The translations under genes were made by a program, and so were the position numbers. A model generated the notes under the pieces. It saw only the letters and a list, made by a program, of their open reading frames with translations. It was not told where the DNA came from and searched no databases. A stretch of DNA of 15,694 nucleotides from an uncultured Allomuricauda sp. (GTDB lineage: Bacteria > Bacteroidota > Bacteroidia > Flavobacteriales > Flavobacteriaceae), in the NCBI GenBank assembly GCA_937911965.1, contig CALDPL010000467.1, forward strand, positions 1-15,694, in the 5' to 3' direction. This document shows positions 1 through 7,441 of this stretch, piece after piece (the stretch's first letter is position 1; each line of letters opens with the position of its first letter).

Positions 1-2
1 AA

Positions 3-359
3 ATTCGGGAGGATAACCAGAAAGCAAATGAAGCTAAAAAACAAGCTCAGATTAGTAATCAGGAAAAGTTGGATAGTAAAGTATCCTCTTCGCCGGCTGA
101 GAATAAAACAAGACTTAAGAATTCTTTAGGGGAAGAATATCCGGAAGGCGTTTCTCAGGAAACTTTCAAGCAGAATGATGAAAACGGCCTCATGAAAGCT
201 ATCCTTACCAGGAGAATTGTCGTTAAAGAAGGCCACGGTGATGTTTATGTTCGCACCCAAACCAATTTTGCTACCACCTATTCCAAAAACGGATCTCCAA
301 TAACAGAATATCAATGGGTAAAAGAAACACAGGATGCATCGCTCGTTCGTAATTATTAG
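3..359 (+). CDS. Unrecognised protein, C-terminal part (5' end outside window)
   Basis: An open frame runs in from the left edge and stops with TAG at 357-359, so only the last 118 codons are present. The first in-frame TTG at 69 is probably not the start, because the frame stays open to base 3. The visible N-terminal half is hydrophilic and rich in Lys, Gln, Asn and Glu, which suggests a flexible linker. The last 55 or so residues look folded, with the pattern RRIVVKEGHGDVYV followed by TTYSKNGSPITEYQW. I do not recognise the family. The gene overlaps the apbE start by 26 bases in another frame, so the two are likely co-transcribed and perhaps translationally coupled. There are no membrane segments in the visible part. 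Confidence 0.7.
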   Translation: MREDNQKANEAKKQAQISNQEKLDSKVSSSPAENKTRLKNSLGEEYPEGVSQETFKQNDENGLMKAILTRRIVVKEGHGDVYVRTQTNFATTYSKNGSPITEYQWVKETQDASLVRNY

Positions 360-1383
360 TATTGCGGCTCTTCTCACATTTTCATGTGAAAAACAGTCAG
401 AAAAATCAGTTATTTCAGGAAATACGCAGGGAACGACTTATTCTATTATTGTTCCGGGTGAACAAATTAATTTCAACAAAAAAGAAATTGATTCTGTATT
501 GAATGATTTTGATCTGGCCCTATCGACTTACATAGATAATTCCGTGGTGTCTAAATTGAATAATGCTTCTGATTCGATTTGGGTTCAGGATAAAAGCGGC
601 TATTTTAAGCGTTGCTATGAACTCAGTCAGACTGTATTTCAAAAATCTCAGGGAAGTTTTGACCCGACAGTTTTTCCTTTAATTGATGCCTACGGATTTT
701 TTAAAAACGAAAAGACACCGCCGTCTGATGCGCAGATTACGGCTATTTTGGAGTATGTCGGTTTTGAAGAGAATAAACTTTTCACGATTTCTTTTTCAGG
801 TGACAGCATCCGCCTCATAAAGAAAAACCCAAATCTTAAATTTGACTTTAACGCCATCGCGCAGGGATTGTCTGTGGATGTGCTTGCAAAATTTATCGAA
901 TCAAAAGGTCACGAAGATTATTACGTAGAAATAGGAGGTGAGATCTTCGTCAAAGGGAAAAATCCTGATGGTGAGAAATGGCGAATCGGAATCGACACTC
1001 CGAGTGAAGAGAATATGCCCGGAAAAGATAAACGATCTATCGATAATGTATTAATGATTTCAGGAAAAGCGGTTGCAACAAGTGGAAATTACAGAAAATT
1101 CTATAGCTCCGGTGGAAAGAAATTTTCCCACACACTGGATCCATTGAGCGGTAAAGCAGTAAACCATTCACTCCTCAGCGCCACAGTCATTGCTGAAAAT
1201 TGCGCAATTGCAGACGCCTACGCAACCGTTTTTATGGTTCTCGGTCTGGAGCGCTCAAAATCGTTCCTGGCTGATCATCCGAAATTAAAACTTGATGTTT
1301 ATCTTATTTCCTCGGGTGAAGATGAAACGTACAATTATTTTATCTCTCCCGGACTCGGAAATTATTTGGAAGCTAACAACTGA
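334..1383 (+). CDS. apbE: FAD:protein FMN transferase, ApbE family lipoprotein
   Basis: ApbE enzymes move FMN from FAD onto Thr or Ser of target flavoproteins, such as Na+-translocating NADH:quinone reductase subunits, outside the inner membrane. The 349-residue length is normal. Residues 1-18 form a lipoprotein signal (HRSF, a hydrophobic stretch, then LTFSC with Cys18 as the lipidation site), which supports the ATG at 334. Family motifs follow in order: GTTYSI (33-38), FDPTVFPLIDAYGF (109-122), DFNAIAQGLSVD (171-182), YVEIGGEI (197-204), VATSGNYRKF (247-256), SHTLDPLSGK (265-274) and ADAYATVFMVLG (293-304), which holds the Mg-binding Asp and Thr. At the flavin loop many ApbE proteins have KGxAVD; here it is QGLSVD. 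No NQR target gene is in the window. The 26-base overlap with the previous gene suggests one transcript. Confidence 0.93.
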   Translation: MHRSFVIISIAALLTFSCEKQSEKSVISGNTQGTTYSIIVPGEQINFNKKEIDSVLNDFDLALSTYIDNSVVSKLNNASDSIWVQDKSGYFKRCYELSQTVFQKSQGSFDPTVFPLIDAYGFFKNEKTPPSDAQITAILEYVGFEENKLFTISFSGDSIRLIKKNPNLKFDFNAIAQGLSVDVLAKFIESKGHEDYYVEIGGEIFVKGKNPDGEKWRIGIDTPSEENMPGKDKRSIDNVLMISGKAVATSGNYRKFYSSGGKKFSHTLDPLSGKAVNHSLLSATVIAENCAIADAYATVFMVLGLERSKSFLADHPKLKLDVYLISSGEDETYNYFISPGLGNYLEANN

Positions 1384-1433
1384 TTTCGTTCGCGGAAAGC
1401 GGAACTTTTTATACTTTAGTTGAAAATATCCGT

Positions 1434-1823
1434 ATGAACCGTAAATATCCTCTTTGGCTCAAAATCTGTATCCAATTAATGCTACTGGCCTGCGCCTGCA
1501 CAATTATCATTTTTTACTGGATGAACAGTTCCCTTGAGAGCATGAAAGATCTTCCATTGCCTCTTTTATTCGTCGCGATGCTCTATCTCGCATTACAAAT
1601 TGCCCGTCGCCAGATTTTCATTTCCAACACACTCGTTGATCAGTTATATTACGTCGGATTAGCAGCAATGATCGCACCCATTTTTCTCGCTGATGAAACA
1701 AATACCGGCACTTTCAATCTTGTCACAGACTTCGGAAGCTTTTTCTTTCTCATCCCTGTTATCATTCAATTTGTCCGCTTCAGAAAGAATTTATCGGAAA
1801 TTAAAAATCCCGGTCAATTATGA
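1434..1823 (+). CDS. Small four-helix membrane protein, unknown function
   Basis: A 129-residue protein with four likely membrane segments at about residues 10-29, 41-57, 70-86 and 99-114. A basic end (RFRKN) after helix 4 would face the cytoplasm. I do not recognise a named family and see no catalytic motif. Its stop codon overlaps the start of the next gene in an ATGA arrangement at 1820-1823, the usual sign of translational coupling, so it probably belongs to one operon with mpl. This makes a cell-envelope role plausible but does not prove it. The start is the first ATG after a 50-base spacer from apbE; no clear ribosome-binding site precedes it. Confidence 0.75.
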   Translation: MNRKYPLWLKICIQLMLLACACTIIIFYWMNSSLESMKDLPLPLLFVAMLYLALQIARRQIFISNTLVDQLYYVGLAAMIAPIFLADETNTGTFNLVTDFGSFFFLIPVIIQFVRFRKNLSEIKNPGQL

Positions 1824-3187
1824 ATGTACATTTTATAGCCATCGGCGGAAGTGCAATGCATAATCTCGCAATTGCGTTAAAGGAAAAAGGATATCATGTT
1901 ACCGGTTCAGACGATGAAATACGGGAACCATCCAGGTCCAGACTTCAACGAAAAGGTATTCTCCCTGAGCACGAAGGCTGGAACCCCGATTTGATTCATC
2001 ACGACCTCGATGCGGTAATTTTAGGAATGCATGCCCGCGAAGATAATCCTGAACTGCTCCGAGCCACCGAACTTGGCTTGCGAATTTTTTCCTATCCGGA
2101 ATATTTGTATGAAGCCTCCAAAGATAAAATCCGTGTGGTAATTGGCGGGAGTCATGGCAAAACCTCCATAACAAGTATGTTGCTTCACGCTGCCAAAGCT
2201 CTTCAAAAAGATTTTGATTACATGGTTGGTGCGCAATTAGATGGTTACGATTGCATGGTAAAAATCAGCGATTCGGCAAATGTAATGATCCTCGAAGGTG
2301 ATGAATATCTTAGCTCACCAATCGACAGAAGACCGAAATTTCATTTGTATAAGCCCGATATTGCCTTATTGAGCGGAATTGCCTGGGATCACATAAACGT
2401 TTTTCCCACTTTTGAAAATTATGTTCAGCAATTCGAAGTATTTGTCGATTGCATTCAGGCGGAAGGAAGCCTGATTTACTTTAAAGAAGATCCTGAACTG
2501 CAAAAAATTGTCGCAAAGAAATCGGAACAACTAAAATGTATTCCATATACACATCTCGATTATAGCATTGAAAACGGAAAAACGATCGTTCATTTCAATG
2601 GAAAAGATTATCCTTTGGAAATATTTGGCCGGCACAACCTTCAAAATCTGAATGGTGCGATGCTCATTGCTCTGGAACTTGGTTTTGAGGCTGAAGATTT
2701 CCTGAAAAGTATGCAAAATTTCACCGGAGCAGGAAAAAGACTTGAAAAAGTCGTGGCAAACGAGCATTTTGTGATGTTTAAAGACTTCGCCCATTCACCT
2801 TCCAAACTAAAAGCGACTACAAATGCAGTAAAAGAACAATTTTCCGAGCGCAAATTAATTGCCTGTATGGAATTACATACTTTTTCATCCTTAAATAAAA
2901 GTTTTCTCGAAGAATATAAAGGTTCTATGGAAATGGCAGATGATGCGCTCGTTTATTTCAATCACGCTGTAGTTTCGCACAAAAAACTGGAAGGACTTTC
3001 AAAAGACACGGTTTCAGTAGCGTTTGGAGGTGGGGTGGAAGTGGCGGACTCAACAGAAGAAGTGTTGCAATTCATTAATTCCCGTAATTTAAAAAACAGT
3101 GTTTTGCTGATGATGTCTTCCGGAAACTTTGACGGAATCGATTTTGATAAACTGGGTGAAAAACTTTTGGAAAAGTCTAATATCTGA
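1820..3187 (+). CDS. mpl: UDP-N-acetylmuramate:L-alanyl-gamma-D-glutamyl-meso-diaminopimelate ligase (Mpl), murein recycling
   Basis: Mpl joins the recycled tripeptide L-Ala-gamma-D-Glu-meso-DAP to UDP-MurNAc using ATP in the cytoplasm, which saves several Mur ligase steps. The protein has 455 residues, about the size of E. coli Mpl. It shows the Mur-ligase layout: a Rossmann N-terminal domain opening with HFIAIGGSAMHNLA, the ATP loop GGSHGKTS (109-116), the central domain with LLSGIAWDHINVFP (183-196) and GRHNLQNLNGA (270-280), then FTGAGKRLE (301-309) and KDFAHSPSKL (321-330) leading into the C-terminal domain. MurC is the nearest alternative; the AWDHINVFPTFENY pattern and the N-terminal sequence fit Mpl better. 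The gene starts inside the stop of the preceding membrane protein and overlaps the convergent DUF4199 gene by 11 bases at its 3' end. Confidence 0.9.
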   Translation: MNVHFIAIGGSAMHNLAIALKEKGYHVTGSDDEIREPSRSRLQRKGILPEHEGWNPDLIHHDLDAVILGMHAREDNPELLRATELGLRIFSYPEYLYEASKDKIRVVIGGSHGKTSITSMLLHAAKALQKDFDYMVGAQLDGYDCMVKISDSANVMILEGDEYLSSPIDRRPKFHLYKPDIALLSGIAWDHINVFPTFENYVQQFEVFVDCIQAEGSLIYFKEDPELQKIVAKKSEQLKCIPYTHLDYSIENGKTIVHFNGKDYPLEIFGRHNLQNLNGAMLIALELGFEAEDFLKSMQNFTGAGKRLEKVVANEHFVMFKDFAHSPSKLKATTNAVKEQFSERKLIACMELHTFSSLNKSFLEEYKGSMEMADDALVYFNHAVVSHKKLEGLSKDTVSVAFGGGVEVADSTEEVLQFINSRNLKNSVLLMMSSGNFDGIDFDKLGEKLLEKSNI

Positions 3188-3728
3188 AAATAAAACGTTT
3201 CATTACTATTGCAACAAGAATACTATAAAGGGTGCTTAATAAAATCATTGCGAGCAGCGATACAGTGGTTGTAGTTCCTGCTGAATAAACGGCCCGGGCA
3301 TTTTCACTCATCCTGTCGAAAATTTCTTCTTTCGTCAGAATTTCGAATTCTTCATTTTCCTTTATCGTTTTGAATTCCTGAGGATCATCAAGCATTTTTC
3401 GCACTGCCATTTCCTGCTCTGCAATTTTATGCTCATTGTATCCCGGATCTATTTTACTGTAATATACATATAAGAAGATAGAAACCAATAAGGCGTAAGG
3501 CACTCCGGCAGACATTGCATTTTTGATATCATTGAGCATATTACTTTGTTCTGTTTCCTCTCGTTTATGAAAATAAAGACCCAATGCAATTGCGAGCAAA
3601 ATGAACAAGATATTTATCATAATAATCGGTCGAAGGTCATCGCCGCTTATTCCGCTCCAAAAAAACATCATTTTGGCAAGCATAAAAAGTAAGGCAAACA
3701 GAACTCCGATTTTAACAGTAATACGCAT
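3177..3728 (-). CDS. DUF4199 family membrane protein
   Basis: A 183-residue protein with four likely membrane segments at about residues 5-24, 34-53, 76-91 and 152-176, and a charged central loop (about 92-148) rich in Glu and Lys. The arrangement, including the SAGVPYALLVSIFLY segment, matches the DUF4199 family, which is common in Bacteroidota and has no established function. It lies downstream of rho on the same strand, 56 bases after the rho stop. Its ATG directly follows a hairpin plus T-run (see separate entry), so it may be cut off from rho transcription and use its own promoter. Its last 11 bases overlap the 3' end of mpl on the other strand. A later start, for instance at Met16, would remove helix 1 and is less likely. 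Confidence 0.75.
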   Translation of the reverse strand: MRITVKIGVLFALLFMLAKMMFFWSGISGDDLRPIIMINILFILLAIALGLYFHKREETEQSNMLNDIKNAMSAGVPYALLVSIFLYVYYSKIDPGYNEHKIAEQEMAVRKMLDDPQEFKTIKENEEFEILTKEEIFDRMSENARAVYSAGTTTTVSLLAMILLSTLYSILVAIVMKRFIFRY

Positions 3729-3730
3729 AA

Positions 3731-3762
3731 AAAATCCCGGAACGAATAGTATCGGACCGGGA
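3731..3762 (-). terminator. Hairpin with T-run between rho and the DUF4199 gene
   Basis: On the - strand a six-pair stem TCCCGG/CCGGGA (arms at 3762-3757 and 3740-3735) closes a 16-base loop and is followed by TTTTTT, which ends at the ATG of the DUF4199 gene. It has the form of an intrinsic terminator for rho. The stem is short and the loop long, so efficiency may be low, and it could instead act as a leader hairpin that controls DUF4199 translation. Confidence 0.45.
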
Positions 3763-3770
3763 CAAATTTA
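3763..3770 (-). promoter_or_regulatory. Possible -7 box (TAAATTTG) for the DUF4199 gene
   Basis: On the - strand TAAATTTG fits the Bacteroidota -7 consensus TAnnTTTG exactly. A good TTG -33 element at 17-20 bases upstream is not visible; only a GTTAG occurs there. If active, transcription would begin just before the hairpin that adjoins the DUF4199 start. Short AT-rich boxes also arise by chance. Confidence 0.3.
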
Positions 3771-3784
3771 CTATATCTTTTAGA

Positions 3785-5446
3785 CTAACTGTTCATGGAT
3801 ACGAGGAATTCTTCGTTCGACATGGTGTTTTCCATGTGTGATTTCATAAACTCCATTGCTTCCACCGGGTTCATGTCTGCAATGAATTTGCGCAGCACCC
3901 AGATTCGCTGAAGGATATCCTTGCGAACAAGCAAATCTTCGCGACGCGTACCTGATGCCAATATATCAATTGCCGGATAAATTCTTCGGTTTGAGATCTT
4001 ACGATCAAGCTGCAATTCCATGTTACCCGTTCCTTTAAATTCTTCAAAGATTACTTCGTCCATTTTTGAACCGGTTTCAGTAAGTGCTGTCGCAATAATG
4101 GAAAGCGAACCTCCATTTTCAATTTTACGTGCAGAACCAAAGAAACGTTTAGGCTTGTGTAAAGCATTTGCATCCACACCACCCGATAATACTTTTCCGG
4201 AAGCCGGAGAAACCGTATTGTAAGCCCGTGCAAGACGCGTAATTGAGTCAAGAAGGATACAAACGTCATGTCCGCACTCAACCATTCGCTTAGCCTTTTC
4301 TAGTACCATATTTGCCACTTTTACGTGTCTGTCGGCCGGCTCGTCAAAAGTGGAAGCAATAACTTCAGCTTTTACGGAACGCGCCATATCTGTAACCTCT
4401 TCCGGTCGCTCGTCAATAAGTAGAACGATTAAATAAGTTTCAGGATGATTTGCTGCAATTGCATTCGCAACATCCTTTAAAAGCATTGTTTTACCTGTTT
4501 TAGGCTGAGCCACGATCAAACCCCGCTGACCTTTCCCTATAGGCGTAAATAAATCGATGATCCTAGTGGAATGATTGCCCGTACCCATAAAAAGATTTAG
4601 TCTTTCTGTCGGAAAAAGCGGAGTCAGGTAATCAAAGGGCACGCGGTCGCGGATTTCAGCTGGATTTTGTCCATTGATCGCTTCAATACGTACCAAAGGG
4701 AAGTATTTTTCGCCCTCTTTAGGTGGACGAATACTGCCTCGAACGGTATCACCTGTTTTCAGACCAAACAATTTGATCTGTGACTGGGAAACATAAATAT
4801 CATCCGGCGAAGTCAAGTAGTTGTAATCTGAGGATCTCAGGAAACCATAGCCATCAGACATGATGTCGAGTACCCCTTCACTTTCAATAATGCTGTCAAA
4901 CTCAAATTCAGGTTCCTTGTACCGGTTCTTGAGGTCCTTGTCAAAGTTATTGTTCTTTTTGTCGTGGTGGGTGGGCTTTTGGTGCTGGTGGTTCGCCTGG
5001 GGATGGTTGGACTGCTGGCCTTGGTTCTGTGCTTGGGATGTGTTGGGCCTTCTGCTTGGGGTCTGCGGTTTTTGTGGACCGGAGGGTTTGCTTTCCTTCT
5101 TCGGCGGATGTCCCTTTGAATCCACCTTTCCAACCGTGGGATCCGCTTCCGGAGCCCGCTCCGTAGTATCCGTCCGAGGAGCTTTGGCTTCCGGCGCATC
5201 AGCTCTGGGAGCCCGTTCCCTTCTCGGTTTTGGCCCGGTTTTTTCCTTTTGGGGTTTCGGGGACGATGGCTCGGCGGGAAGGGCTGAGCTTTCGGCCACG
5301 ACTTTTGGGTTGGCAGCCTGTAGATCTAGAATTTGATATACAAGGTCCAGTTTTTTAAGGGTTTTGAATTTGGGCACTTTAAGTTCCTTGGCAATCTCTT
5401 GCAACTCAGGAAGCTTTTTAGCTTTTAGATCTGAAATCTCGAACAT
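3785..5446 (-). CDS. rho: Transcription termination factor Rho, with disordered N-terminal insert; probable mosaic gene
   Basis: Rho is the hexameric RNA-DNA helicase that ends transcription. The 553-residue protein is longer than E. coli Rho (419) because of an insert. Order: Rho_N helical domain (1-45, [16 protein letters not shown]), a Pro/Lys/Gln/His-rich low-complexity segment (about 50-175), the cold-shock-like RNA-binding domain (about 184-258, with [14 protein letters not shown]), then the ATPase: Walker A AQPKTGKT (313-320), [11 protein letters not shown] (344-354), Walker B CILLD (396-400), Q-loop [17 protein letters not shown] (421-437) and R-loop [10 protein letters not shown] (469-478). 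All key parts are present. Such inserts are usual in Bacteroidota; in Bacteroides the Rho insert has been linked to phase separation. The codons up to about residue 175 match the G+C-rich right part of the window, while the ATPase part matches the AT-rich left part, so the gene may be chimeric. Confidence 0.97.
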   Translation of the reverse strand: MFEISDLKAKKLPELQEIAKELKVPKFKTLKKLDLVYQILDLQAANPKVVAESSALPAEPSSPKPQKEKTGPKPRRERAPRADAPEAKAPRTDTTERAPEADPTVGKVDSKGHPPKKESKPSGPQKPQTPSRRPNTSQAQNQGQQSNHPQANHQHQKPTHHDKKNNNFDKDLKNRYKEPEFEFDSIIESEGVLDIMSDGYGFLRSSDYNYLTSPDDIYVSQSQIKLFGLKTGDTVRGSIRPPKEGEKYFPLVRIEAINGQNPAEIRDRVPFDYLTPLFPTERLNLFMGTGNHSTRIIDLFTPIGKGQRGLIVAQPKTGKTMLLKDVANAIAANHPETYLIVLLIDERPEEVTDMARSVKAEVIASTFDEPADRHVKVANMVLEKAKRMVECGHDVCILLDSITRLARAYNTVSPASGKVLSGGVDANALHKPKRFFGSARKIENGGSLSIIATALTETGSKMDEVIFEEFKGTGNMELQLDRKISNRRIYPAIDILASGTRREDLLVRKDILQRIWVLRKFIADMNPVEAMEFMKSHMENTMSNEEFLVSMNS

Positions 5447-5637
5447 TAAGTAAAGAATAAGTTAAACTTGTCTAATCAGAATAATTGAAGTAAAGGTTAT
5501 TGGGATGCTACTGGAGGATAGGTTTCCTAGGTAAGTACTTCGCTAATAACGCCACAATATTACAAAAAAATTAAAAAAATAAGAGAGCAATTGTCAAAAA
5601 AGACATTTATTTTTGCGTTTTGAAATCGAATTGTACA
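5447..5637. promoter_or_regulatory. Divergent intergenic region and rho leader
   Basis: This 191-base spacer separates rho (-) from the DUF4293 gene (+) and must hold the promoters of both. It is much more AT-rich than the coding DNA to its right. Toward rho, TAATATTG at 5562-5555 on the - strand is one base from TAnnTTTG, which would give a leader of about 100 bases. Within that leader lie two adjacent palindromes, CCTAGG (5526-5531) and AAGTACTT (5533-5540), and an AGGA/TCCT inverted repeat near 5514-5527. Rho controls its own synthesis in some bacteria, so a regulated leader is possible, but nothing here proves it. Confidence 0.35.
5608..5615 (+). promoter_or_regulatory. Possible -7 box (TATTTTTG) for the DUF4293 gene
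   Basis: TATTTTTG fits TAnnTTTG exactly and lies 22 bases before the ATG at 5638, giving a short leader. A TTG at 5591-5593 could be the -33 element, but the 14-base spacing is shorter than the usual 17-20. Confidence 0.4.
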
Positions 5638-6048
5638 ATGATTCAGAGGATTCAGACGTTTTATTTGGTGGTGATGGCCTTGATTTCAGGGATACTCCCA
5701 TTGATTCTGGAACTGTGGAAGGATGGGGATGGCACGGTGGTATTTGCACAGGACACCGCCTGGTCGGGCTTCACATTTTATGGAGCGGCCCTTTTGGCGC
5801 TGATTTCGATTTTTTTGTACAAGAACAGACAAAATCAATTTGTATTGAACAGATTGAACATCATATTGAATCTTTTTTTACTGGGATTTTTCGTTTATCG
5901 ATCGCTAAACTTATCCGGAGAAACTTTGGTTTCACAGAAGGGTATTGGGATGCTGATTCCTGTATTTTCTATCGTTTTTCTGGTCCTGGCCAACAGGGCC
6001 ATCAAAAAGGATGAAGATCTTGTAAAATCTGTTGATCGCTTGCGTTGA
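5638..6048 (+). CDS. DUF4293 family membrane protein
   Basis: A 136-residue protein with four likely membrane segments (about residues 7-25, 43-60, 71-91 and 101-120) and a charged C-terminal tail (IKKDEDLVKSVDRLR). The opening MIQRIQTFYL is the typical start of DUF4293 proteins, so I prefer the ATG at 5638 to the TTG at 5620. The family occurs widely in Bacteroidota and is commonly placed beside rho; its function is unknown. Here it is transcribed away from rho across a shared AT-rich spacer and ends at a strong bidirectional terminator. Its base composition already belongs to the right, more G+C-rich part of the window. Confidence 0.82.
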   Translation: MIQRIQTFYLVVMALISGILPLILELWKDGDGTVVFAQDTAWSGFTFYGAALLALISIFLYKNRQNQFVLNRLNIILNLFLLGFFVYRSLNLSGETLVSQKGIGMLIPVFSIVFLVLANRAIKKDEDLVKSVDRLR

Positions 6049-6077
6049 ATCCAACATCTTAGTAGTATTAGTGCGAG

Positions 6078-6101
6078 AAAGCCCCGAATTTCGGGGCTTT
6101 T
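6078..6101. terminator. Bidirectional intrinsic terminator
   Basis: AAAGCCCCG (6078-6086) and CGGGGCTTT (6092-6100) form a perfect nine-pair stem with a five-base AT loop, followed by T at 6101 and a T-rich stretch. A run of A/T flanks both sides, so it can work on either strand. It sits between the convergent DUF4293 and phosphodiesterase genes, 29 and 5 bases from their stops, where a shared terminator is expected. Confidence 0.85.
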
Positions 6102-6106
6102 GTGTT

Positions 6107-6601
6107 CTATCTCCTTCCCAGTTCCACCACTTCGAGATCGGATATGTTGTCCCCATCGATCACAAATCGGAGCATGGTCCGTATCTGGTGGAATCCCTGT
6201 CTGCCACAGGCACCGGGGTTCATGTGCAACACTCCCAATTTTTTGTCGTTCATCACCTTTAAGATATGGGAGTGTCCACTGATGAAGAGCCTTGGGGGAT
6301 TGCGGTGGATCTCCTCCCGGACCCTGGGATCATAGTGACCGGGATAGCCCCCGATATGGGTGATCCAGACATCCACGTCCTCACAAAGGAAGCGATTGTG
6401 CTGTGGATATTCCCGTTGTATTGTATGATCGTCTATATTGCCGTATACCCCACGGACCGGTTTAATGGCCTTCAATCGGTCCATGATGGAGCGGGTGCCG
6501 ATATCCCCCGCATGCCATATTTCATCGGCCTGTCCCGCATATTTTTCGATGGTTCCGTCCAAGTGGCCATGGGTGTCTGAAAGCAATAAAATCTTGGTCA
6601 T
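6107..6601 (-). CDS. YfcE/MJ0936-type metallophosphoesterase
   Basis: A 164-residue, two-metal phosphodiesterase of the small YfcE/YfcE-like class, which acts in the cytoplasm on phosphodiester bonds; the natural substrate is unknown. All the metal-binding motifs are visible: DTHGH (Asp9, His11), HAGDIG (Asp33), GNID (Asn55), THIGG (His82) and SGHSH (His110 and His112). There is no signal peptide or extra domain. The length fits the family. It stands alone on the - strand between the DUF4293 gene and truA, with the bidirectional terminator just after its stop. The start at ATG 6601 puts the first strand KILLLSD right at the N-terminus, as is usual. Confidence 0.9.
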   Translation of the reverse strand: MTKILLLSDTHGHLDGTIEKYAGQADEIWHAGDIGTRSIMDRLKAIKPVRGVYGNIDDHTIQREYPQHNRFLCEDVDVWITHIGGYPGHYDPRVREEIHRNPPRLFISGHSHILKVMNDKKLGVLHMNPGACGRQGFHQIRTMLRFVIDGDNISDLEVVELGRR

Positions 6602-6660
6602 AACGCTAAAAATATGCTAAAAAGAAAGTGGGTTATCGGTGTTGGAACGGATTGGACTAT

Positions 6661-6676
6661 CTTTAGTGGCCTAAAG
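6661..6676. repeat. Perfect inverted repeat before truA
   Basis: CTTTAG (6661-6666) and CTAAAG (6671-6676) are perfect arms around a TGGC spacer, ending 12 bases before the truA start. A near-consensus -7 box (TATCTTTA, 6658-6665) overlaps the left arm, so the repeat could be an operator or a short leader hairpin. It may also be chance. Confidence 0.35.
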
Positions 6677-6688
6677 TAAGGGATTCCA

Positions 6689-7441
6689 TTGAGATATTTT
6701 ATCCAATTTTCCTATAATGGGAAAGCGTACCACGGATGGCAAAAGCAACCCAATGCCATGAGCGTGCAGGAGGTATTGGAAATGGCCCTATCCACAATTT
6801 TACGGCAAACCATTGAAGTCGTTGGGGCGGGAAGGACCGATGCCGGGGTACATGCCCGGCAAATGTTCGCCCATTTTGATGCCGTTTCCATTGGGGACAA
6901 GGGGGATTTGGCCCATCGCCTCAATGCCCTGCTCCCCGAGGACATCGCAATCCAAAAAATCCATTCCATGGTCCCCGGGGCCCATGCGAGGTTTGATGCC
7001 CTTGAAAGGGCCTATCAGTACCTGTTGATCCGGCAGAAGGACCCCTTTTACAATGACTACGCCCACAGGCTGGACCGGGAACTGGATCTGAAGGCCATGA
7101 ACCAAGCGGCCCAATTTTTGTTGCAGTACAAGAATTTTGAATGTTTTTCAAAATCCAATTCCGATGTGAAGACCTTTGATTGTGAACTTCGACATGCCCA
7201 TTGGGAAGTCGAAGGAGACCTTTGGGTATTTTCGATCAAAGGGGACCGATTTCTTAGAAATATGGTGCGGGCCATAGTGGGAACCCTATTGGAGGTGGGC
7301 ATGGGCAAGAGGACCCCAGGGGACATCCATGAACTGCTGGCCAGCGGAGATCGTGGCCGGGCCGGGGTATCGGTCCCTGCAAAAGGATTATATTTGACGG
7401 AGGTTTCATACCCAAAAGAGCTATTTGATGAGCAAAAGTGA
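6689..7441 (+). CDS. truA: tRNA pseudouridine(38-40) synthase TruA
   Basis: TruA converts uridines 38, 39 and 40 in the tRNA anticodon arm to pseudouridine. The 250-residue length is normal. The N-terminus RYFIQFSYNGKAYHGWQ is typical, and GRTDAGVHA (48-56) holds the catalytic Asp51; the C-terminal half has FLRNMVRAIVGTL, another family hallmark. The start is a TTG: an in-frame TAA lies at 6677-6679 and there is no ATG between, so TTG 6689 is the only reasonable choice and gives the expected N-terminus. The last 14 bases overlap the following ABC transporter gene, which suggests a shared transcript and coupled translation. Confidence 0.95.
   Translation: MRYFIQFSYNGKAYHGWQKQPNAMSVQEVLEMALSTILRQTIEVVGAGRTDAGVHARQMFAHFDAVSIGDKGDLAHRLNALLPEDIAIQKIHSMVPGAHARFDALERAYQYLLIRQKDPFYNDYAHRLDRELDLKAMNQAAQFLLQYKNFECFSKSNSDVKTFDCELRHAHWEVEGDLWVFSIKGDRFLRNMVRAIVGTLLEVGMGKRTPGDIHELLASGDRGRAGVSVPAKGLYLTEVSYPKELFDEQK

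Noticed and set aside
1384..1433. Terminator between apbE and the next gene
   Set aside because: GTTC and GAAC could pair before TTTTT, but the inner bases do not pair and the genes look like one operon.
4860..5336. 158-codon + strand open frame antisense to rho, rich in Trp, Gly and Cys
   Set aside because: It mirrors the Pro/Gln/His-rich insert of Rho on the other strand, and its odd composition follows from that. There is no family pattern and rho is certain.
5613..6014. 133-codon + strand frame overlapping the DUF4293 gene
   Set aside because: The alternative frame gives a hydrophobic four-helix protein with the known DUF4293 start; this one shows no pattern.
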